Source of the DNA: Clostridiales bacterium
GTDB taxonomy: Bacteria > Bacillota > Clostridia > Tissierellales > Sedimentibacteraceae
Assembly (NCBI GenBank): GCA_003497505.1
Contig: DNNV01000330.1
Location: 1-6,220 of the forward strand
Reading direction: 5' to 3'
DNA length: 6,220 nucleotides
Shown here: one piece after another, positions 1 to 5,953 of the stretch
How the letters are laid out: each line of letters begins with the position of its first letter
Position numbering within the stretch: position 1 is the first letter of the stretch
Program-made: the position numbers and the translations under genes
The notes under the pieces: generated by a model
Told to the model about the DNA's origin: nothing
Databases searched by the model: none
The model's input: the letters and a program-made list of their open reading frames with translations, nothing else

Positions 1-381
1 AAAGCCCAGCTCCTCATATGAACACATCATTCCGTATGAAGGCAGCCCTCTGAAGTTTGTTTTCTTTATTTTAAGCCCGTTAGGCAGCACCGCTCCCTCT
101 AAGCACACGGGAACTATATCTCCCTCTTTGACATTCTTGGCACCGGTTATTATCTGCACATTTTCACCCTTGTTTATGTCAACCTGGGTTACCACCAGCT
201 TGTCGGCATTGGGATGCCTTGTGAGCTCTACAATTTTACCCGTTACAACATTGATTACTTCCTTTGTATAGTCGATTACCGCATCCACGTGAGAGCCTGT
301 AAGCGTCAGTTTATCAGATAATGTTTTATCATCCGTATTAATTTCAACATATTGTTTCATCCATTTAATAGGTACTAACAT
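1..381 (-). CDS. pheT: Phenylalanine--tRNA ligase beta subunit, N-terminal part (runs off window)
   Basis: This is the beta subunit of the cytoplasmic alpha2-beta2 phenylalanyl-tRNA synthetase, which charges tRNA-Phe; beta contributes tRNA binding and editing of mischarged tyrosine. I translated 127 codons from ATG at 381-379; the frame stays open to the window edge, so the 3' end is missing (the family is usually about 800 residues). After the N-terminal MLVPIKWMKQYV comes the OB-fold tRNA-binding (EMAP-type) domain from about residue 42, with HPNADKL (56-62), QIITGAKNV (76-84) and RGLPSYGMMCS (111-121), all typical of PheT. The start lies 9 nt past the pheS stop, and its AGGAGG ribosome binding site overlaps that stop codon, so the two are co-transcribed and probably translationally coupled. 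Expression should follow the T-box upstream of pheS. The editing and catalytic-like domains are outside the window. Confidence 0.96.
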   Translation of the reverse strand, partial: MLVPIKWMKQYVEINTDDKTLSDKLTLTGSHVDAVIDYTKEVINVVTGKIVELTRHPNADKLVVTQVDINKGENVQIITGAKNVKEGDIVPVCLEGAVLPNGLKIKKTNFRGLPSYGMMCSYEELGF

Positions 382-390
382 TTCAACCTC

Positions 391-1413
391 CTAAAATTGT
401 TTCAAGAATCTGACATCATTTTCAAACAACAGCCTGATATTAGGAATACCGTATTTAACCATTGTAACTCTGTCTATACCCATACCAAAAGCATAGCCTG
501 AATACACCTCAGGGTCAATGCCACAGTTTTTCAGTACGTTAGGATGAACCATACCGCATCCTAAAAGCTCCATGCTCCATCCTGTTCCATGACAAGTGGA
601 GCAGCCCTTGCCCATGCATACGTGGCAGGAAACATCAACCTCTGCACTTGGCTCCGTAAACGGGAAGTTATGAGGTCTGAACCTTGTTTTCATGCTGCTT
701 CCGAACAGTTCCTTAACAAACTGGTCAATGGAATCTTTAAGGTTTGCCAATGTAACTCCCTTATCTACAACCAGGCACTCCATCTGGTGGAACATAGGAG
801 AGTGTGTGTCGTCTACATCGTCAAATCTGAAGGTTCTTCCTGTGGATACCATTCTTATTGGAAGCTTTCCTTCCTTCATCACTCTGATTTGAACAGGTGA
901 AGTCTGTGTTCTGAGCACCAGGTCATCCGAAACATAGAATGTATCGGAACGGTCTCTTGAGGGGTGATCGTATGGCGCGTTCAAGTCATCAAAGTTGTTT
1001 CCAACTGTTTCAACTTCAGGACCGCTGACTACGTCGTAGCCCATACGCATAAACACGCTTTCCAGCTCTTCCTTTACCTGAATAAGCGGATGTCTTCTTC
1101 CCATTTCAGGAATTCTGCCGGGCATGGTTATATCAATAATTTCAGATTTGGCATTTTTCTGATTTTCTTTTGCTGTAATTTCTTCCTTTATTGCCTTTAT
1201 CTCTTCCTCAATCACGGCACGAACTTCATTTGCCAGTTTTCCCATTTCAGGTCTTTCTTCTTCTGACAGCGAGCCCATTGATCTTAATATCAATGTGAGC
1301 TCTCCCTTTTTACCTAAATATTGAACTCTTATCTTTTCAATATCCGCGTTGCCGCTGCATTCCTTCAGCTGATTCAACGCTTCTTCTTTTAATTTTAACA
1401 GCTGCTCTTTCAT
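391..1413 (-). CDS. pheS: Phenylalanine--tRNA ligase alpha subunit
   Basis: This is the catalytic alpha subunit of phenylalanyl-tRNA synthetase, which activates phenylalanine with ATP and transfers it to tRNA-Phe. The product has 340 residues, the usual size. Residues 1-90 form the N-terminal coiled-coil tRNA-binding arm. The class II core follows: motif 1 around HPL (108-110) to GPEVE (131-135), motif 2 at GRTFRFDDVDDTHSPMFHQ (192-210), and motif 3 at FGMGIDR (309-315), with the usual end RLLFENDVRFLKQF. FTEPSAEVDVSC (252-263) is a family signature. C263, C266, C271 and C274 form a CxxC-x4-CxxC cluster that looks like a zinc knuckle and is common in Firmicutes PheS. The ATG is supported by AAGGAG (1424-1419) 5 nt upstream. 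It is first in the pheST unit and is preceded by its own promoter and T-box. Nothing in the gene looks damaged. Confidence 0.98.
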   Translation of the reverse strand: MKEQLLKLKEEALNQLKECSGNADIEKIRVQYLGKKGELTLILRSMGSLSEEERPEMGKLANEVRAVIEEEIKAIKEEITAKENQKNAKSEIIDITMPGRIPEMGRRHPLIQVKEELESVFMRMGYDVVSGPEVETVGNNFDDLNAPYDHPSRDRSDTFYVSDDLVLRTQTSPVQIRVMKEGKLPIRMVSTGRTFRFDDVDDTHSPMFHQMECLVVDKGVTLANLKDSIDQFVKELFGSSMKTRFRPHNFPFTEPSAEVDVSCHVCMGKGCSTCHGTGWSMELLGCGMVHPNVLKNCGIDPEVYSGYAFGMGIDRVTMVKYGIPNIRLLFENDVRFLKQF

Positions 1414-1430
1414 AAATACTCCTTATAAAT

Positions 1431-1468
1431 AATATAAACTCCGCCTCTTATATAGTAAGAGGCGGAGT
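1431..1468 (-). terminator. T-box intrinsic terminator ahead of pheS
   Basis: A 13-bp perfect GC-rich stem pairs ACTCCGCCTCTTA (1468-1456) with TAAGAGGCGGAGT (1450-1438) around the 5-nt loop CTATA. It is followed by a U/A-rich tail (TTATATT, 1437-1431) and lies just before the pheS ribosome binding site. Its 5' arm (CCGC, 1465-1462, and CTCTT, 1461-1457) is the same sequence that completes the antiterminator with the T-box motif, so the two folds exclude each other. Transcription should stop here when tRNA-Phe is charged. Confidence 0.93.
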
Positions 1469-1705
1469 CCGCGGTACCACTCTTGTTCACTTCCGTTTCC
1501 GGAAGTCTTGTTTATTTTTAATGGTATAAACCATGCAGGACTACTTGTTTTCACCCTGCAAGCTCCAAAGCGAAGATTCGGTATAAATGTTTAAAATCAT
1601 TTTCAGCCGTGATGATTTTTCTCTGGAAAACACGATCTCATACCTACTGTACTTTTTCATTGCCTAATATTCATTTAACATGGATAATTCCATTTAATCA
1701 TTAAT
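1438..1705 (-). promoter_or_regulatory. T-box riboswitch (phenylalanine, UUC specifier) controlling pheST
   Basis: This leader senses uncharged tRNA-Phe and switches pheST transcription on. The conserved T-box core reads AAGAGUGGUACCGCG (1484-1470). Antiterminator: AAGAG (1484-1480) pairs CUCUU (1461-1457) and GCGG (1472-1469) pairs CCGC (1465-1462), leaving the bulge UGGUACC; its UGGU can pair the ACCA end expected of tRNA-Phe. Stem I shows AAAGU (1655-1651) pairing GCUUU (1571-1567), then a specifier loop with the AGUA (1648-1645)/GAA (1579-1577) loop-E pair, and the likely specifier UUC at 1574-1572. The AGAGA and GCUGAAAA motifs of the distal stem follow. Later elements are a stem II-like helix UGCAGG/CCUGCA (1560-1555/1539-1534) and a stem III-like hairpin ACUUCCG-GAAA-CGGAAGU (1506-1489). 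Class and antiterminator are very secure; the exact specifier is read by eye. The region between the methyltransferase and pheS holds only this element and its promoter. Confidence 0.94.
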
Positions 1706-1711
1706 GGCTAA

Positions 1712-1740
1712 ATTATATCAAAATGTTCTTTTTATTACAA
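1712..1740 (-). promoter_or_regulatory. Sigma-A type promoter of the pheST T-box transcript
   Basis: The -35 hexamer TTGTAA (1740-1735) is 17 nt from a perfect TATAAT (1717-1712), which is preceded by TGA, giving an extended -10 (TGn). Initiation is predicted near A1705, just ahead of T-box stem I. The -35 contains the TAA stop codon of the upstream methyltransferase gene (1737-1735), so the promoter is packed directly against that gene's end. The call rests on sequence match only. Confidence 0.8.
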
Positions 1741-2523
1741 CAACTTTTTTCTGATTTCATAAATACTTATTCCGGCTGCAATGGATGCATTCAGCGACTC
1801 TGCTCTACCGGGCATTTTTATGGTTATTTTCATATGCGAATTATCCGCTATTTCCCGGGAAACACCCTGCCCTTCATTGCCGATTACCACACATATCTTT
1901 TCTGATTTCTCCATATCCTCAAATGTATAATCAGATTCCACAACGGTCGAAACAATCTTAAAGCCTGAATTTTTCAGTTCTTCCAGCATCTTTTCGTCTG
2001 AATCGGAATATATAAAATCAACTCTGAATATGGCTCCTGCGGAAGCCCTCACAACCTTTGGATTATATACATCCGCACAGCCTTTATTCAATATGATTAC
2101 AGCCGGTCCGAATGCATCAGCAGTCCTTATAATTGTCCCAAGATTGCCGGGATCCTGAATGCGATCACACATTATTGCAAATTTATGATTTTCCGCAGCA
2201 TGAGAGAAGCTCCTCTTTTTCACCACAGCCAGTACTCCCTGTGCATTTACAGTATCAGCCGCACTGTCAAACACATCGTCCTGACATATAACAGCTTCCG
2301 TTCCGTTCTCAATTGCACTGTTGTACAAATTCGCGACATCGCTTCTTTGCAGTGAGCTTTCGCTGAAAAGAAAGAGTATCAAATCTGCATTTTCCTTTAT
2401 TGATTCATCCACAAATTTTATGCCTTCAACAACAAATGCATTTTCTTCATCTCTTCCTTTTTTGGTATTCAATGAACGGATATGTTTAATTTTGCCGTTT
2501 GTCTTGCTTTTGATTATCTCCAT
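1735..2523 (-). CDS. TrmH/SpoU-family RNA 2'-O-ribose methyltransferase (RlmP/YsgA-like)
   Basis: This is a SPOUT-class, SAM-dependent 2'-O-ribose methyltransferase of 262 residues, the normal length. Residues 1 to about 105 match the L30e-like substrate-binding domain (for example AFVVEGIKFVDE, 29-40). The catalytic knotted domain carries motif 1 at DRIQDPGNLGTIIRTADAFG (120-139), with the key N127 and R133, motif 2 at IGNEGQGVS (214-222), and motif 3 at MPGRAESLNASIAAGISIYE (237-256), which build the SAM-binding trefoil knot. The target is most likely 23S rRNA. In Bacillus the paralogue directly upstream of pheS is ysgA/rlmP (Gm2553, A-loop), and the same position here suggests the same role; that is an inference, and other TrmH-family targets remain possible. 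The start is 22 nt past the ktrA stop, with a modest GAGAGGG ribosome binding site, so it is probably translated from the ktrBA transcript. Confidence 0.92.
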   Translation of the reverse strand: MEIIKSKTNGKIKHIRSLNTKKGRDEENAFVVEGIKFVDESIKENADLILFLFSESSLQRSDVANLYNSAIENGTEAVICQDDVFDSAADTVNAQGVLAVVKKRSFSHAAENHKFAIMCDRIQDPGNLGTIIRTADAFGPAVIILNKGCADVYNPKVVRASAGAIFRVDFIYSDSDEKMLEELKNSGFKIVSTVVESDYTFEDMEKSEKICVVIGNEGQGVSREIADNSHMKITIKMPGRAESLNASIAAGISIYEIRKKLL

Positions 2524-2545
2524 GGTAACCCTCTCATTATCAGGA

Positions 2546-3196
2546 TTATTTTAAATCTGCTATTATTTTAAGATTTTTATTGCTTCCAAGAATAACAACA
2601 ACGTCATCCTCGTTGATAACCGTATCAAACGGGGGAACGATGTTGATTTTGTCGCCTGTTTTTATTGCTATGACTGTCATTCCGTGCTGTCTTGAAAGGT
2701 TGAGGTCACTCAATGTCTTCCCTTTCCACTCTTCTAGAGCCAACGTCTCAATTATGCTGTAATCAGGCGAAAATTCAATTACGTCCAATATATTTGGAGT
2801 GACAAGTCCGTATGCCACACGCATACCCATATCTCTTTCGGGATATATTATCTTATCAGCACCTATTTTGCTGAGCACTCTGCCGTGGGTCTCATTTGCC
2901 GCCTTTGCAATAACAATAGGCACTCCGGCTTCCTTCGCAATCAGTGTGGCCATTATGGAGGCCTGCACATCAGAGCCTATGGCAATTATTGCCACGTCGA
3001 AATTTCTCAGTCCCAGTGTACGGAAGGATGCCTCATCTATGGCATCCATTTGCACAGCATGAGCTACATATTCAGATATATCTTTTATAATATCAGCATT
3101 CTGATCCACAACCATTATATCATGTCCGAGCTTTGTCAATGTCTTTGCCGCAGAAGAACCAAATCTCCCGCATCCTATTACTATTATCTGCTTCAT
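2546..3196 (-). CDS. ktrA: Potassium uptake regulatory subunit KtrA/TrkA family (RCK protein)
   Basis: This is a cytoplasmic gating subunit of a Ktr potassium transporter; family members form octameric rings on the membrane face of KtrB and respond to ATP/ADP. The 216-residue length with a single RCK unit fits KtrA/KtrC rather than the double-length TrkA of enterobacteria. The RCK_N Rossmann fold starts with VIGCGRFGSS (6-15, GxGxxG at 8-13), and D31 after the second strand is the expected ribose-binding acidic residue. An RCK_C domain follows from about residue 140 (ETLALEEWKGKTL to the end, with FDTVINEDDVVVILGS near the C terminus); in Firmicutes this domain often binds c-di-AMP, but that cannot be shown here. 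The ATG lies 10 nt after the ktrB stop with AGAGGAGG in between, so the two are one operon. Databases often call it a TrkA-family protein. Confidence 0.95.
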   Translation of the reverse strand: MKQIIVIGCGRFGSSAAKTLTKLGHDIMVVDQNADIIKDISEYVAHAVQMDAIDEASFRTLGLRNFDVAIIAIGSDVQASIMATLIAKEAGVPIVIAKAANETHGRVLSKIGADKIIYPERDMGMRVAYGLVTPNILDVIEFSPDYSIIETLALEEWKGKTLSDLNLSRQHGMTVIAIKTGDKINIVPPFDTVINEDDVVVILGSNKNLKIIADLK

Positions 3197-3206
3197 ACTT
3201 CCTCCT

Positions 3207-4562
3207 CTATCCTATAATTATTTTTCCTTCAGGATAGGTATAATTTCCTATATTTTTATTCTGCTTTAAAAATGCGTACGCCACAGTCATGGGCCCAACC
3301 CTTCCTATGAACATAACAACTGACAGAATTATTTTTCCAGCATTGCTCAAAAACGGAGTTAATCCTCTGCTCAGCCCCACCGTAGCAAAAGCGGACACTG
3401 TTTCATACAGGATATCAAGATAATCATATCCTGACGCTTCCTCAGTTATAGCAAGTATGATGGATACAGCCAGCACCAGAAGCAGAGAAATCAGCAGAAT
3501 TGCAGCTGCCTTTATTGTTGTTTCAGGTAATATTCTTCTTCCGAAAACTTCAAAATCTCTCTTACCCTTTACTAAACTGTAAAATGATACAGCCAGCACT
3601 GCAAATGTTGTTGTCTTTATTCCACCGGCAGTGGATGCAGGTGATCCCCCTATAAACATAAGCACCACCGTTATAGCCACCGTAGCCATCCTTAGATTCT
3701 CGAGGGGCACTGAGTAGTACCCGGCTGTCCTGGGGTTCACCGCCTGGAATATAGATGCATTGATTTTTGCAGACATATCCAGTCCTCCCATCGTCCCGGG
3801 ATTATTATGCTCCAAGGAATACATGATTACCGTTCCTCCGATTAATAAAACAGAAGTCATTATTATTACCATCTTTGAATGCAGAGTAAGCATATGGAAA
3901 TTTTTGCTTGCATATATGTCCCAAAATACAAAATAACCTATTCCTCCCGTTACTATAAGTCCGCAAACAGCTAATGTAATTATAGGATTGTCTACATAGT
4001 TTACCATGCTGTCACCCACCAAGTCAAATCCCGCATTGCAGAAGGATGATACTGCATGGAATAAAGAGAAGCCTATTCCTTTTATGACTCCATAGTCTTT
4101 TATAAATACAGTTGAAAAAAGCAGGGCTCCGACAAATTCTACCCCAAAGGTAAAGAAGAGTATATTCTTAGTCAGCCTTACAACTCCCTGAAGTTCATCA
4201 ACATTTCTTTCTTCCATTAAAAACACCCTTGTTTTAAGGGATATTCTTTTACCTATGAAAAATGAAATCATAGCCGTCATGGTCATTACTCCCAATCCAC
4301 CTATTTGAATCAACATCATTATTACTACTTTTCCGAACAAAGTCCAATAAGCCGCAGTATTTACCACCACAAGTCCCGTCACACAGGTGGCAGACGCTGC
4401 CGTAAAAACAGCGTTGATAAACCCGATGCTCTCTCCGTTCTGCGACGCAAACGGAAGATTGAGCAGTATTGCACCTATTAAAATAATGGCTGCAAAGCCA
4501 AAGAAAAATACAAGGTACGGATTTTTCTTGATTTCATTAATTTTTCTTTCAATATATTTCAT
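3207..4562 (-). CDS. ktrB: Potassium transporter membrane subunit KtrB (TrkH family)
   Basis: This is the ion-conducting membrane subunit of a Ktr/Trk system, driving potassium (or sodium-coupled potassium) uptake. At 451 residues it matches KtrB better than the longer enterobacterial TrkH. All four pore repeats are visible, each with its selectivity-filter glycine: ATCVTGL (58-64), FCNAGF (174-179), PRTAGYY (277-283) and FATVGLS (392-398). The intramembrane gate loop of the third repeat, GGSPASTAGGIKTTT (305-319), and the conserved Arg at GRVGPMT (420-426) are present, and the protein ends in the familiar YPEGKIIIG. A charged N-terminal segment (1-15) precedes the first membrane helix. It is followed 10 nt later by its partner ktrA. 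The start is supported by AGAGG 6 nt upstream, and its ATG overlaps the stop of a small upstream ORF. I could not identify a convincing promoter. It is often annotated trkH. Confidence 0.96.
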   Translation of the reverse strand: MKYIERKINEIKKNPYLVFFFGFAAIILIGAILLNLPFASQNGESIGFINAVFTAASATCVTGLVVVNTAAYWTLFGKVVIMMLIQIGGLGVMTMTAMISFFIGKRISLKTRVFLMEERNVDELQGVVRLTKNILFFTFGVEFVGALLFSTVFIKDYGVIKGIGFSLFHAVSSFCNAGFDLVGDSMVNYVDNPIITLAVCGLIVTGGIGYFVFWDIYASKNFHMLTLHSKMVIIMTSVLLIGGTVIMYSLEHNNPGTMGGLDMSAKINASIFQAVNPRTAGYYSVPLENLRMATVAITVVLMFIGGSPASTAGGIKTTTFAVLAVSFYSLVKGKRDFEVFGRRILPETTIKAAAILLISLLLVLAVSIILAITEEASGYDYLDILYETVSAFATVGLSRGLTPFLSNAGKIILSVVMFIGRVGPMTVAYAFLKQNKNIGNYTYPEGKIIIG

Positions 4563-4654
4563 AATTTTCCTCTTATCACAGTTTCGTTCACATATTTGCT
4601 TATTCGCTGCCGCTCATACAAATCTGGAACTCGTTGCGGCTGACCTACCGCCAT
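4559..4654 (-). CDS. Possible 31-codon upstream ORF overlapping the ktrB start
   Basis: A small ORF starts at ATG 4654-4652, preceded by GGAG with a 5-nt spacer, and ends in TGA (4561-4559), so its stop and the ktrB start share the four bases ATGA. The predicted peptide begins MAVGQPQRVPDLYERQR and is rich in Arg and Gln, with several CGA/CGG codons. It resembles no family I know. The ATGA overlap and well placed ribosome binding site suggest translational coupling or a leader peptide for ktrB. However, an open frame of 31 codons is not improbable by chance, and its GC-rich stretch could instead be selected for RNA structure. This is a hypothesis, not a firm gene call. Confidence 0.35.
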   Translation of the reverse strand: MAVGQPQRVPDLYERQRISKYVNETVIRGKL

Positions 4655-4703
4655 TTTTTCTCCATTCAGTCGAAAAAACAGTGTTAGGGCATACATTTAA
4701 AGA

Positions 4704-4730
4704 GTGCACAAATCGCATTAATTTATGCAC
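4704..4730. repeat. 27-bp inverted repeat between rplT terminator and ktrB
   Basis: On the plus strand GTGCACAAAT (4704-4713) and ATTTATGCAC (4721-4730) face each other across the 7-nt spacer CGCATTA, giving 10-bp arms with one non-Watson-Crick position (a U-G wobble in minus-strand RNA). It directly abuts the tail of the rplT terminator. It could be an operator for the ktrB operon, or a second, weaker terminator hairpin for minus-strand transcripts (only UCUUU follows). No known operator motif is recognised. Confidence 0.55.
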
Positions 4731-4759
4731 AATAAAAGACTGCAATAACTTACAGTCTT
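4731..4759 (-). terminator. Intrinsic terminator of the infC-rpmI-rplT operon
   Basis: Eleven bases past the rplT stop codon, minus-strand RNA forms a 10-bp stem, AAGACUGUAA (4759-4750) pairing UUGCAGUCUU (4745-4736) with one U-G pair and the tetraloop GUUA, followed by UUAUU. The U tract merges with the end of the stem. It should end the ribosomal operon before ktrB. Confidence 0.9.
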
Positions 4760-4769
4760 ATTAGGGCTC

Positions 4770-5120
4770 TTAATTTACTTTTACTTGCTCTACAAGGCTT
4801 GTGAATCCTGCTGGATCATATATTGCCATTTCAGAAAGCATCTTTCTGTTTACTTCGATATTGTTTTGCTTTAACAGATTTATAAATTTGCTGTATGACA
4901 ATCCATTTTGTCTTGCTGCAGCGTTAATTCTTGCTATCCAAAGCTGTCTGAATTCTCTTTTTCTTAACTTTCTTCCAACATAAGCATATGAAAGAGACTT
5001 CATAACCGCCTGATTTGCTGTTTTATATAATTTACTCTTTGCTCCGTAATATCCTTTAGCAAGTTTCAATACTTTTCTATGGTTTTTCTTAGCATTTACA
5101 GCCCTTTTTACTCTTGCCAT
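4770..5120 (-). CDS. rplT: 50S ribosomal protein L20
   Basis: L20 is an early 23S rRNA-binding protein needed for assembly of the large subunit, and in several bacteria it represses its own operon. The product has 116 residues (usually 117-119). The basic N-terminal extension [26 protein letters not shown] (1-26, shown here only as its span and key KR-rich run) leads into the globular domain with the family signature [13 protein letters not shown] (54-66) and the typical [13 protein letters not shown] (91-103). AGGAGG (5134-5129) lies 8 nt before the ATG, and the gene begins 28 nt after rpmI. It is the last gene of the operon, with a strong terminator directly downstream. The leader ahead of infC has the architecture of an L20-controlled attenuator, so this protein is the likely feedback ligand. 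Confidence 0.98.
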   Translation of the reverse strand: MARVKRAVNAKKNHRKVLKLAKGYYGAKSKLYKTANQAVMKSLSYAYVGRKLRKREFRQLWIARINAAARQNGLSYSKFINLLKQNNIEVNRKMLSEMAIYDPAGFTSLVEQVKVN

Positions 5121-5148
5121 TTAATTTTCCTCCTGATTATGTTACATA

Positions 5149-5343
5149 TTAGTATGGTAATAGTTTGCTTATTCTTTCTGCATCAGCACTTGACACCATT
5201 GTGCTCTTTCTTAAGTTTCTTATTGATTTAGAAGCCTTTTTTCCTGTAAAGTGATTCTTTCCGGATTTTGCTCTTTTTATTTGACCGCTTCCGGTTTTAG
5301 TAAATCTTTTTGCTGCTGATCTGTTAGTTTTTAATTTTGGCAT
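5149..5343 (-). CDS. rpmI: 50S ribosomal protein L35
   Basis: L35 is a small, very basic large-subunit ribosomal protein. At 64 residues it has the usual length. The N-terminal MPKLKTNRSAAKRFTKTGSG (1-20), the KNHFTGKKASKSIRNLRK segment (29-46) and the final SKLLPY are diagnostic. AAGGAGG (5357-5351) lies 7 nt before the ATG. The gene starts 18 nt after infC and is followed by rplT, the standard infC-rpmI-rplT order. It should be expressed from the infC promoter and governed by the same leader attenuator. Confidence 0.98.
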   Translation of the reverse strand: MPKLKTNRSAAKRFTKTGSGQIKRAKSGKNHFTGKKASKSIRNLRKSTMVSSADAERISKLLPY

Positions 5344-5361
5344 AACAGTTCCTCCTTAAAG

Positions 5362-5868
5362 TTATTTTTTGGGAGTCAAAAACATAATCATGTTCTTGCC
5401 CTCTACTATTGGCTGCTTATCTATAACAGAATGTTCCGATGTCAATTCAGCAAATTGCATCAGCACTTCCCTACCTGCATCCATGTGACCAAGCTCTCTT
5501 CCCCTGAAACGAATAACAACCTTTACTCTGTCTCCGTCCTCAAGGAACTTGCTTGCATTTTTTGCCTTAACGGCTAAATCATGCTCCTCAATATTTGGAG
5601 TCATCCTGATTTCTTTTACTGTAATAACTTTTTGTTTTTTCTTAGATTCTTTTTCTTTCTTAGCCTGGGCATACTTGTACTTGCCGTAATTCATAATTCT
5701 GCATACTGGTGGTTCTGCAGTTGGCGACACATTAACCAAGTCTAATTTTTTACCTTCGGCAATTTTTAAAGCATCCTTAGTGCTTATTACCCCTAACTGG
5801 CTTCCATCAGAGTCAATGACTCTTACTTCCTTTTCACGAATTTGTTCGTTAATTTGAAGTTCTTTTAT
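5362..5868 (-). CDS. infC: Translation initiation factor IF-3 (AUA start codon)
   Basis: IF-3 binds the 30S subunit, prevents early joining with 50S and rejects non-standard start codons and wrong initiator tRNA pairing. Translated from ATA at 5868-5866 the product has 168 residues, the normal size. The N-domain contains QINEQIREKEVRVID (5-19) and the family signature RIMNYGKYKYAQ (57-68). A Lys/Glu-rich linker (about 67-80) joins it to the C-domain (81-168), with VKEIRMTPNIEEHDL and FRGRELGHMDAG typical of IF-3. The start is not ATG: conserved IF-3 sequence extends upstream of the first TTG in frame (residue 44), an in-frame TAA lies two codons before the ATA, and GGAGG sits 8 nt upstream of the ATA. 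ATT at codon 6 is too far (23 nt) from that site. Rare infC starts let IF-3 repress its own translation. A gene caller using only ATG/GTG/TTG would truncate it by 43 residues. Confidence 0.96.
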   Translation of the reverse strand: MKELQINEQIREKEVRVIDSDGSQLGVISTKDALKIAEGKKLDLVNVSPTAEPPVCRIMNYGKYKYAQAKKEKESKKKQKVITVKEIRMTPNIEEHDLAVKAKNASKFLEDGDRVKVVIRFRGRELGHMDAGREVLMQFAELTSEHSVIDKQPIVEGKNMIMFLTPKK

Positions 5869-5881
5869 AACTTACACCTCC
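5866..5881 (-). promoter_or_regulatory. infC ribosome binding site fixing an AUA start
   Basis: GGAGGTG (5881-5875) is the only strong Shine-Dalgarno match near the infC 5' end. From GGAGG the spacer TGTAAGTT leads to ATA (5868-5866). The spacer holds an in-frame TAA (5874-5872), which rules out any start further upstream. No ATG, GTG or TTG in this frame lies within reach. The site is therefore set for initiation at AUA, a codon IF-3 discriminates against. Confidence 0.85.
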
Positions 5882-5920
5882 AATTATTACTGATTACTAT
5901 ATGCTTTTTTATCAATTTAC

Positions 5921-5953
5921 AATAAAAAAGACAGCCACATCACCGCTATCTTT
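5921..5953 (-). terminator. Attenuator terminator in the infC leader
   Basis: AAAGAUAGC (5953-5945) pairs GCUGUCUUU (5935-5927) in a 9-bp stem with one U-G pair and a 9-nt loop, followed by a run of U (UUUAUU to 5921). It lies about 50 nt upstream of the infC start, inside the transcript, so it can only serve as a conditional terminator. Its 5' arm overlaps the antiterminator pairing described for the leader. Confidence 0.85.

Noticed and set aside
589..900. Plus-strand open frame of 103 codons opposite pheS
   Set aside because: It is a shadow of the conserved pheS frame; it has no ribosome binding site and no recognisable family.
1680..1693. Short hairpin ATGGA-ATTA-TCCAT downstream of the methyltransferase gene
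   Set aside because: A 5-bp stem without a U tract, inside the T-box leader 5' end; not a terminator and not clearly a separate element.
2885..3217. Plus-strand open frame of 110 codons opposite ktrA
   Set aside because: It lies antisense to a clearly conserved RCK protein gene, is low-complexity (Tyr/His/Ser rich) and has no supporting signals.
4563..4735. c-di-AMP (ydaO-type) riboswitch ahead of ktrB
   Set aside because: This is a reasonable expectation for Firmicutes ktr genes, but the conserved core of that class is not visible in the 170-nt region.
4660..4735. Sigma-A promoter for ktrB
   Set aside because: Candidates such as TTGTGC followed by TAACAC (spacer 19) or an isolated TTTAAA match too poorly to call.
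4387..4764. Plus-strand open frame of 125 codons covering the ktrB 5' end and its upstream region
   Set aside because: It is mostly antisense to the ktrB N terminus and reads through the inverted repeat and terminator; no ribosome binding site or family match.
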